5,837 nucleotides of DNA from Dehalococcoidia bacterium. GTDB lineage: Bacteria > Chloroflexota > Dehalococcoidia > Dehalococcoidales > RBG-16-60-22. The position numbers were made by a program, and so were the translations under genes. The notes under the pieces are model-generated. The model was not told the DNA's origin and did not search any database. It worked only from the letters and a program-made list of their open reading frames with translations. Positions 1-5,550 of this stretch are shown piece by piece. The stretch lies in the NCBI GenBank assembly GCA_030613665.1, contig JAUWLN010000110.1, positions 1-5,837 of the forward strand, written 5' to 3'. Positions within the stretch are counted from its first letter, which is position 1. Each line of letters starts with the position of its first letter.

Positions 1-52
1 TACCCCTGCTGAAATAAAAGCTATTATAAAAGAAAATTTTCAGGGTAATAGA

Positions 53-394
53 ATGGTAGACCGCAAAACAAAGGTTCTGGTTGTTGATGATGAGGAAACG
101 GTGCGAGTACTGCTTCAGCGAATTTTACAAGCCGCCGGGTACGAAACTGTCATCGCGGCCAATGGCAAAGAAGAACAGGAAAGGCTCTTCGAGCCCTATC
201 AGCAACTGGAGGCGGAAAGGACCCGGCTCAGCGGACTGGGACTGGGATTGAGCCTCTCCAAGAAGTTGGTGGAGCTGCACGGCGGCCAGATATGGGTGCA
301 GAGCGAGAAAGGCAAGGGCAGTACCTTTAGTTTTTCCATACCCCTGAAAATCAGTGAACCGCCAGAAAGCCCGGCAAAAAAGCGAAAGGTATGA
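53..394 (+). CDS. Chimeric two-component relic: receiver N-terminus joined to histidine kinase C-terminus
   Basis: This is a 113-residue ORF made of two incomplete signalling domains. Residues 7-39 match the start of a response-regulator receiver: strand KVLVV, the acidic pair D12-D13, helix 1 and strand 2 ending near AANGKE. From about residue 41 the sequence becomes the end of a histidine-kinase HATPase_c domain: LFEPY (46-50, F-box-like), GLGLGLSLSKKLVELHGG (61-78, G2 box) and the closing KGKGSTFSFSIP. The phospho-accepting Asp, the switch Thr/Ser and Lys of the receiver, and the H, N and G1 boxes of the kinase are all absent, so neither phosphotransfer nor ATP binding is expected. The likely parent is a REC-(sensor)-HisKA-HATPase protein that lost its middle in frame; a misassembly would look the same. 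The ATG at 53 has AGGG at 42-45 with 7-nt spacing, but the frame stays open to the left edge, so a longer N-terminus cannot be excluded. It may be a pseudogene. Confidence 0.6.
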   Translation: MVDRKTKVLVVDDEETVRVLLQRILQAAGYETVIAANGKEEQERLFEPYQQLEAERTRLSGLGLGLSLSKKLVELHGGQIWVQSEKGKGSTFSFSIPLKISEPPESPAKKRKV

Positions 395-413
395 CATTCC
401 TCAACGACTAAAC

Positions 414-424
414 TGACACTGTCA
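414..424. promoter_or_regulatory. Small perfect inverted repeat upstream of the amidase gene
   Basis: TGACA-C-TGTCA is a perfect inverted repeat with 5-bp arms and a single central base, in the 73-bp gap between the chimeric signalling ORF and the amidase. It overlaps CTGACA (413-418), the same -35-like hexamer used by the dehydrogenase promoter, but no good -10 lies 16-18 bp downstream; AT-rich sequence (TATTAA at 432, TATTAC at 442) has the wrong spacing. It could be an operator or a chance palindrome. Confidence 0.22.
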
Positions 425-467
425 TTGTGGATATTAATTCGTATTACTTTACGGAAAGGGGCTTGCA

Positions 468-1829
468 ATGTCATCGATTAAACAACCGTATTCACTGAAC
501 GTTACTGAATCAGCTTCCGCAATTGCTTCCGGCGACCTGACGCCGTCGCAGCTGGTCAACTCCTGTCTGGATAGAATCGACGCCCTGGACGGCAAAATAA
601 AAGCCTGGGCGCTGGTTGACCGTGAGGGCGCCCTTGGTACCGCGCGCCAGCTCGACCAGGAACTGGCGCAAGGGCAGCGGCGCGGTGCTCTCCACGGCAT
701 CCCGGTCGGCATCAAGGATATCTATTACACTGCCGGTTTGCCGACAGAGGCCGGCTCCAGGGCCTGGGCCGGGTTCATTCCTGACTATGATGCCACATCG
801 GTTGTCCGCCTGAAAGAAGCGGGTGCCATAATCCTGGGCAAGACGCACACCACCGAGTTTGCCTATTTTGACCCTGCACCCACGCGCAACGCCTGGAACA
901 CCGAGCACACCCCGGGAGGCTCAAGCAGCGGGTCGGGCGCCGGCGTTGCCGCCGGTATGTGTCCGGCTGCTCTGGGAAGCCAGACAATGGGCTCGGTGCT
1001 GCGACCCGCCGCCTATAACGGCGTCGTCGGCTTCAAGCCCCAGTATGGTAGAATCAGCGTCTATGGCGTCGTGCCGTTGAGTCCCACCCTCGACCACGTT
1101 GGCATACTGACACGCACAGTGGCGGACGTGGCGCTCGTTTTCCAGACCATTGCCGGCTACGACCCCAAAGATGCCCTCTCGCTCAATGAGCCTATTCCCG
1201 ACTGCCTGGCATCCCTGGAAAGGCAGTCGCCACCGCGGCTGGGACTGGTGCGCACCTTCTTCTATGACAACGCCGACGAAGAAATGCGCCGGCACACGGA
1301 CGACATCGTTGTCCGTTTGAGGCAGGCCGGCGCCGTAATCGATGAAGCGACTCCACCCCCCAGCTTCGCCACCATGATTGACAACGCCCGCACCGTCATG
1401 GCAGCCGAGGCCGCCGCCAGCCACCGGGAGTCCTTTGCCAAGCACGGGGATAAATACCGGGACGGCATACGGAAACTGATAGAGAATGGCCAGGCGATAG
1501 ATACCGCCGAGTATGAGATGGCACTCCAGGTGCGCCTCCAGCAGTGTTCCGATACGGAGCCTCTGCTGCACCGGTTCGATGCCCTGATTACACCGGGGAT
1601 ACCGGGGCCAGCGCCCCATGGGCTGTCCTCAACCGGCAGTCCGGTGATGCAGGCTCCCTGGACCATAATGGGCATACCCTCCATCAGCCTGCCATCGGGT
1701 CTAAGTAAAAACGGGCTTCCCCTTGCCATTCAGCTGGCCGGTCCTCCAAGGGCCGAAGACCGCCTGCTGGCCGTAGCCAGATGGTGCGAGTCCGTTCTGG
1801 AGGAGGACCTCCGCCCGCCATTAAATTGA
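468..1829 (+). CDS. Amidase signature (AS) family amidohydrolase
   Basis: This is a complete 453-residue amidase of the amidase-signature family, which hydrolyses amide bonds with a Ser-cisSer-Lys triad. The triad can be read directly: K83 in GIPVGIKDIYYTAG, cis-Ser S152 in the loop GGSSSGSGAG (150-159), and nucleophile S176 in QTMGSVLRP, 24 residues later as in GatA and FAAH. The flanking GVVGFKPQYGRIS (185-197), LDHVGILTRTVAD (208-220) and the C-terminal GIPSISLPSG and GLPLAIQLAG blocks are also typical. There is no signal peptide or membrane segment, so it is probably cytoplasmic. It is unlikely to be GatA: no gatB or gatC lies beside it and it is slightly short. Substrate is unassigned. 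M174 replaces the first Gly normally preceding Gly-Ser, at an oxyanion-hole position. The start is fixed by GGAAAGGGG at 453-461, 6 nt before the ATG. The gene converges on the dehydrogenase with a 15-bp gap and no visible terminator hairpin. Confidence 0.93.
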   Translation: MSSIKQPYSLNVTESASAIASGDLTPSQLVNSCLDRIDALDGKIKAWALVDREGALGTARQLDQELAQGQRRGALHGIPVGIKDIYYTAGLPTEAGSRAWAGFIPDYDATSVVRLKEAGAIILGKTHTTEFAYFDPAPTRNAWNTEHTPGGSSSGSGAGVAAGMCPAALGSQTMGSVLRPAAYNGVVGFKPQYGRISVYGVVPLSPTLDHVGILTRTVADVALVFQTIAGYDPKDALSLNEPIPDCLASLERQSPPRLGLVRTFFYDNADEEMRRHTDDIVVRLRQAGAVIDEATPPPSFATMIDNARTVMAAEAAASHRESFAKHGDKYRDGIRKLIENGQAIDTAEYEMALQVRLQQCSDTEPLLHRFDALITPGIPGPAPHGLSSTGSPVMQAPWTIMGIPSISLPSGLSKNGLPLAIQLAGPPRAEDRLLAVARWCESVLEEDLRPPLN

Positions 1830-1844
1830 AGGAAGAGTATCGCC

Positions 1845-2870
1845 TTAATCTTCTTTAACCAGGGCGACCTTGGGCTTCACCCCTTTGTTCACCCAGTGGC
1901 GCGGCCATTTCCCGGCAAGCACCCGGGCGGTTTCCTGTGCCAGGCTCAATCTCAGCCGCTTCATCGCCGTAGTTGTGTGCACGGCGTAGTGAGGAGTGAG
2001 CACAACGTTATCCAGCTTGAGCAGCGGGTTATCAAGCTCAATCGGTTCCTTCTCAAAGACATCCAGCCCGGCACCGGCGATCCAGTTTCCTTGCAGGGCT
2101 TTGATAAGCGCCGCCTCATCAACCACCGCCCCACGCGCCGTATTTATCAGATAAGCGGTGGGCTTCATCTGCTTCAGTTCCTTTTCCCCAATCATGTGAT
2201 GGGTTTCCTGGTTCAGAGGAGTCTGAAGGCAGACGTAATCCGATTCCTTAAGCAATTCGGAAAGGCTGATCAGCGCTACCCCATGCTTGTCGGCGGCCGA
2301 CTTATCTAGATAGGGGTCGCAGGCGATTGTTTTCAGGCCAAAACTCTTCGCCCGTCGCACTATCCGGCTCCCGATATTACCGCAGCCAACCACCCCCATC
2401 GTTTGTTCAACCAGAGACGGGTTCTTCATGGTCCCCATCTGGACCTCACCCCATCGCCCCTGTTTCAGCCCTTCCGTTGACCAGACCAGACGCCGGGCAC
2501 AGGCCAGCAGCAGGGCCATGGCGTGGTCAGCTACTTCCTCGAGGCAGAAATCCGGTATGTTGACGGCCAGTACACCGTTGTCGGCAGCAGCATCTACATC
2601 AATCGTATCGTAGCCAACACCATAGCGGACGACCACCTTCAACTTAGGCAGGGACGACAGAACCTTGCGCGTTATCGGGGCAAAAATCACCAGCAAAGCA
2701 TCTGCATCTTGCGCCGCCTCAATTACCTCGTCTTCCGTACTGCAATCCGCAGTCACCACCTCGGCGCCAATCTTGGCAAGCTCCTCAGCTTCCACATCCA
2801 GGTTTTTAAGTGACGCCGGAACCCAGGAGCTGCTTTCCGCCATCATAACCTTAAATCGCGCTTCCAACAT
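1845..2870 (-). CDS. D-isomer-specific 2-hydroxyacid dehydrogenase (CtBP/phosphoglycerate dehydrogenase-like)
   Basis: This is a complete 341-residue NAD-dependent dehydrogenase that interconverts a 2-hydroxyacid and a 2-keto acid. The substrate-binding domain (about 1-105) contains RYGVGYDTIDVDAA (82-95). The following NIPDFCLEEVADHAMALLLA resembles the CtBP-like branch more than classical SerA. The Rossmann domain has GCGNIG (162-167) with D185 at the end of strand 2, which favours NAD over NADP. The catalytic set is R246 (NTARGAVVDE), E275 (EKEP) and H294 (LTPHYAV). The length leaves no room for the ACT or ASB regulatory domain of long SerA enzymes, so serine feedback of that type is not expected. 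Substrate could be 3-phosphoglycerate, hydroxypyruvate or another keto acid; neighbours do not decide. GAGGAGGAG lies just before the ATG and a near-consensus promoter sits about 45 bp upstream. The gene is read opposite to all others in the window. Confidence 0.93.
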   Translation of the reverse strand: MLEARFKVMMAESSSWVPASLKNLDVEAEELAKIGAEVVTADCSTEDEVIEAAQDADALLVIFAPITRKVLSSLPKLKVVVRYGVGYDTIDVDAAADNGVLAVNIPDFCLEEVADHAMALLLACARRLVWSTEGLKQGRWGEVQMGTMKNPSLVEQTMGVVGCGNIGSRIVRRAKSFGLKTIACDPYLDKSAADKHGVALISLSELLKESDYVCLQTPLNQETHHMIGEKELKQMKPTAYLINTARGAVVDEAALIKALQGNWIAGAGLDVFEKEPIELDNPLLKLDNVVLTPHYAVHTTTAMKRLRLSLAQETARVLAGKWPRHWVNKGVKPKVALVKED

Positions 2871-2873
2871 TGT

Positions 2874-2882
2874 CTCCTCCTC
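2874..2882 (-). promoter_or_regulatory. Strong Shine-Dalgarno for the 2-hydroxyacid dehydrogenase
   Basis: Read on the minus strand this is GAGGAGGAG, ending 3 nt before the ATG, so its AGGAGG core sits about 4-7 nt upstream of the start depending on the register used. It settles the start of the dehydrogenase at 2870. Confidence 0.8.
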
Positions 2883-2915
2883 ATATTCTTCAATTCAAAC
2901 TGCAGGTTAATGCCT

Positions 2916-2944
2916 ATTATAAAGTATAACCACCGTCCTGTCAG
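2916..2944 (-). promoter_or_regulatory. Sigma-70-type promoter of the dehydrogenase gene
   Basis: On the minus strand CTGACA (2944-2939) is followed after exactly 17 bp by a perfect TATAAT (2921-2916). That is one mismatch from the TTGACA/TATAAT consensus at ideal spacing. Transcription would begin near 2909, giving a leader of roughly 39 nt that contains the strong Shine-Dalgarno. No operator-like repeat overlaps it, which suggests fairly constitutive expression. Confidence 0.72.
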
Positions 2945-3008
2945 CTTTTTCCCTGATATGCTTTCCGCCTGTAATCGATAGAAACCAAAGCTATTAAAAT
3001 GAGCAGTG

Positions 3009-3017
3009 TGCTATAAT
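3009..3017 (+). promoter_or_regulatory. Extended -10 promoter of the membrane spermidine-synthase-like gene
   Basis: TGCTATAAT is a perfect extended -10 element (TGn plus TATAAT at 3012-3017). The sequence 16-18 bp upstream has no recognisable -35, as is usual for extended -10 promoters. Transcription would start near 3024, leaving about 12 nt before the ATG at 3036. The element overlaps the in-frame GTG at 3006, so that GTG would lie upstream of the transcript and cannot be the start if this promoter is used. Confidence 0.5.
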
Positions 3018-3035
3018 CTTTTTAAGCCAGAAGAC

Positions 3036-5498
3036 ATGAAAAAACGCAATAATACGGCACCAGCCACCAGCACCACCCCTGCCGGCGAAAGCCTGCCCGG
3101 AGGAACAAGGTGGACTTTGTTAATCGGGGTTTTCCTCATCTCGTTCAGCATGCTGGCTTTCGAGATTACCCTTTCCAGGCTGCTCTCAATACTTATTCTC
3201 TACCACTACGTATTCGCCATCGTTTCCCTGGCTCTGCTGGGACTTGGGCTCGGTGGCATATTTGTCTACTTGTTCCGGCCACATATACCCGCTCCAGAGA
3301 AAAGGTTTGGCACGCTGGCGTTGTTAGCCAGCTTCATCTCACTGGCAATACCGATTTCAGTAATACTGATGGTCCAGATTGGCTACCTGGATAGCGCGCT
3401 GAACAGTATCCTGTTTTATTGCGTCCTGCTGTTCTTCCCTTTCTTCTTCACCGGCATTTTTCTGGCTGAGGTATTCCGCACCTTTCCCGAGATAAGTGCC
3501 CGGGTCTACGGTGTCGACCTGGTTGGCGCGGCGCTCGGCTCGCTGGGCATAATTTTGTTCCTCAATGCTTTCGGTGCCATCAACACCAGCTTTTTCCTCG
3601 GCACCGCCACGGCGGTGGCGGCACTCCTCCTCGCCAGCAGACTGCTTAAGAAAATCTCCTGGCGGACAGCACTGCCGGCGGCCAGTTTCATCATCGCCGC
3701 CGTTCTTTTCATCACGAATATATCCGGCGCCTATCTGAGCGATATCCCGATTATTGCGAAAAATCCCAACAAGGATATTCACCGCGCCCTGTATGAAAAA
3801 TCTTCACCGGCGCAGATAATAGAAACAAAATGGAGCGCCTTCGGGCGGACCGACCTTGTAGAGTACACCGAGTATCCGGCGCAGATGGAGATTTACCTCG
3901 ACGGCACCGCCACGGCACCGATGTACCGGTTCAACGGCAACCTTGAAAACCCGGACACCGCCGTTCAAGACTTAAAGACCATATTTTCCGGCTATTTCCC
4001 TTTCTACTTTCTCGCCGAAGAAGAAAAAGACAACGCCCTCATCATCGGCCCCGGCGGCGGCCGGGATGTGCTTATATCATTGATGGGCGGCGTTGGCGAG
4101 GTTACCGCCGTAGAGGTCAACCGGGACATCGTGGATATGGTACGGGAATACGGCGGGTACAACGGCGGCATCTTCACCGATTTTCCCGGGGTAAAGGTCA
4201 TCGTTGACGAAGGCCGTAATTTCCTCAAGCGACAGACGGACAGGTACGACATTATTATGCTCAGCCTGCCGGTTACCCAGACCAGCCGCAGCCTTGAAGG
4301 CTACTCCCTGACGGAAAATTTCCTGTTCACCACGGAGTCCATCCATGATTACCTGGGCCAGCTGACCGATGAAGGACGGCTCATGGTGGTGACCCACGAC
4401 GATTTCACCGCCTGGCGACTGCTCTCCATCTCGCTGGCATCACTTGAGCAGAGAGGACTCAGCAACACCGACGCCCTCAAGCAGATTTACATGCTCGGCC
4501 TGAGCTCGGTGGAACATGTTTACCCCTTCTTTGTCCTGAAAAAGACGCCGTTCACACCCGAAGAGGCACTGGCCAGACATGAGAAAATGGTTGAGCTGGG
4601 CTATGAGCCAACCCTCACTTATTTTCCGTACATCGAGGGCGAAGGAGCCGTCAATCCAACGGTGCAAGGCCTCGCCAGTGGTGAATTGAGCTTTAACGAA
4701 ATCAAGGAAATGGCCCGGGGGATGGGCATGGACTTATCCACGGCTACCGATAACAGCCCGTTCTTCTATAAGATTGACGTGGGCCTGCCACAACCGGTGT
4801 CTCTGGTTTTCTGGCTTTCATTCGGCCTGCTGCTGCTGGTGCTTGCTGCGCCGCCGATGTACTGGCAGCTGCGCACTCCCCGCGTTCGCGGCAAGCCGGG
4901 GGGACGCCAGGGCACAAAAGATAAATTGGTTCAATCCGTGTTCCTGTTTGCGCTTATCGGCATCGGTTTTATGCTCATTGAAATCTCCTTAATCCAGAGG
5001 TTTATCCTCTATCTCGGCCAGCCGGTGCTGTCAATGGCCGTCCTCCTGTTCTCGCTGCTGACCGGCGCCGGCCTGGGCAGCCTGTACAGCGGCCGCCTGA
5101 CCCGTAATGATATATTCAAAGGGGTAACGACGGCGGCTATCTGCGTTGCCGTATTAGCCATAATCTATATCTTTCTCATTCCCCTTATTTTCAACCAGCT
5201 GCTGGGGCTCAATCTGGCACTGCGTTTGCTGGTCATGGTGCTCCTGCTGCTACCACTGGGATTCTTTATGGGCTTCCCGTTCCCGCTTGGCATCAGGGCA
5301 CTGAAAGAAACGGAGATGGACCGATATATCCCCTGGATGTGGGGGTTGAACGGCGTGGGGTCAGTGCTGGGCTCAGCATTAACTATTGTCATCGCCATCA
5401 GCCTTGGTTTCGCCCAGGCTTTGCTGCTCGGCGCCATCTGCTACCTGTTCGTTTTTCTCATTTTCCTGAAATACGGCATAATAAAGAGAGTAATTTAG
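3036..5498 (+). CDS. Polytopic membrane protein with internal spermidine-synthase-like domain (fused TM/SpeE-like)
   Basis: From the ATG at 3036 the product is 820 residues. Seven hydrophobic helices (about 26-231) precede a soluble spermidine-synthase-like domain (about 240-585), and seven more follow (about 588-812). The soluble part has the SpeE-type entry (FGRTDLVEY, then IYLDGTA), a glycine loop GPGGGRD (338-344), an acidic strand-2 end (E360 in VEVN), D391-E392 (VIVDEGRNF) and a TDNSPFFY motif before the second membrane block, as in bacterial membrane-fused spermidine synthase homologues. The catalytic Asp-x-x-Asp of true aminopropyltransferases is replaced by S410-L-P-V413 (YDIIMLSLPV), so spermidine synthesis is doubtful; no speD or other polyamine gene is nearby. 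Lys/Arg-rich loops fall so that the soluble domain is predicted outside the cytoplasm. A GTG at 3006 would add 10 residues, but it sits inside a promoter. The Shine-Dalgarno before 3036 is weak (AGAAG, too close). The transaldolase follows 52 bp downstream. Family is clear, reaction unknown. Confidence 0.85.
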   Translation: MKKRNNTAPATSTTPAGESLPGGTRWTLLIGVFLISFSMLAFEITLSRLLSILILYHYVFAIVSLALLGLGLGGIFVYLFRPHIPAPEKRFGTLALLASFISLAIPISVILMVQIGYLDSALNSILFYCVLLFFPFFFTGIFLAEVFRTFPEISARVYGVDLVGAALGSLGIILFLNAFGAINTSFFLGTATAVAALLLASRLLKKISWRTALPAASFIIAAVLFITNISGAYLSDIPIIAKNPNKDIHRALYEKSSPAQIIETKWSAFGRTDLVEYTEYPAQMEIYLDGTATAPMYRFNGNLENPDTAVQDLKTIFSGYFPFYFLAEEEKDNALIIGPGGGRDVLISLMGGVGEVTAVEVNRDIVDMVREYGGYNGGIFTDFPGVKVIVDEGRNFLKRQTDRYDIIMLSLPVTQTSRSLEGYSLTENFLFTTESIHDYLGQLTDEGRLMVVTHDDFTAWRLLSISLASLEQRGLSNTDALKQIYMLGLSSVEHVYPFFVLKKTPFTPEEALARHEKMVELGYEPTLTYFPYIEGEGAVNPTVQGLASGELSFNEIKEMARGMGMDLSTATDNSPFFYKIDVGLPQPVSLVFWLSFGLLLLVLAAPPMYWQLRTPRVRGKPGGRQGTKDKLVQSVFLFALIGIGFMLIEISLIQRFILYLGQPVLSMAVLLFSLLTGAGLGSLYSGRLTRNDIFKGVTTAAICVAVLAIIYIFLIPLIFNQLLGLNLALRLLVMVLLLLPLGFFMGFPFPLGIRALKETEMDRYIPWMWGLNGVGSVLGSALTIVIAISLGFAQALLLGAICYLFVFLIFLKYGIIKRVI

Positions 5499-5537
5499 AC
5501 ACATAAAGGTTCCAATTTCGGAGATAGCACTCTGCTC

Positions 5538-5544
5538 AAGGAGG
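5538..5544 (+). promoter_or_regulatory. Shine-Dalgarno of the transaldolase gene
   Basis: AAGGAGG with 6-nt spacing to the ATG at 5551 fixes the transaldolase start. In the 52-bp gap after the membrane-protein stop codon there is no convincing promoter or terminator hairpin, so the two genes are plausibly co-transcribed. Confidence 0.75.
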
Positions 5545-5550
5545 CAGCCA

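Noticed and set aside
371..391. PAKKRKV at the C-terminus of the chimeric ORF resembles the SV40 nuclear localisation signal
   Set aside because: The context is a bacterial two-component relic, and short basic tails are common after kinase domains. The match is most likely chance.
921..1619. A 232-codon open frame antisense to the amidase
   Set aside because: It lies wholly inside a clearly conserved amidase gene, has no family resemblance and a composition expected of the reverse of a GC-rich coding frame. It is a shadow frame.
1802..1812. GGAGGACCTCC-type palindrome near the amidase 3' end as a terminator
   Set aside because: The stem is about 5 bp with essentially no loop, it lies inside the coding region and no T run follows.
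3006..3035. GTG start giving a 10-residue longer membrane protein
   Set aside because: The GTG overlaps an extended -10 element (3009-3017), the added residues show no family feature, and the next Met begins a normal basic MKKR cytoplasmic start.
3357..3782. A 141-codon open frame antisense to the membrane protein
   Set aside because: Its charged, Glu/Gln/Arg-rich composition is what the reverse complement of codons for hydrophobic helices gives. There is no motif, and the sense strand is well supported.
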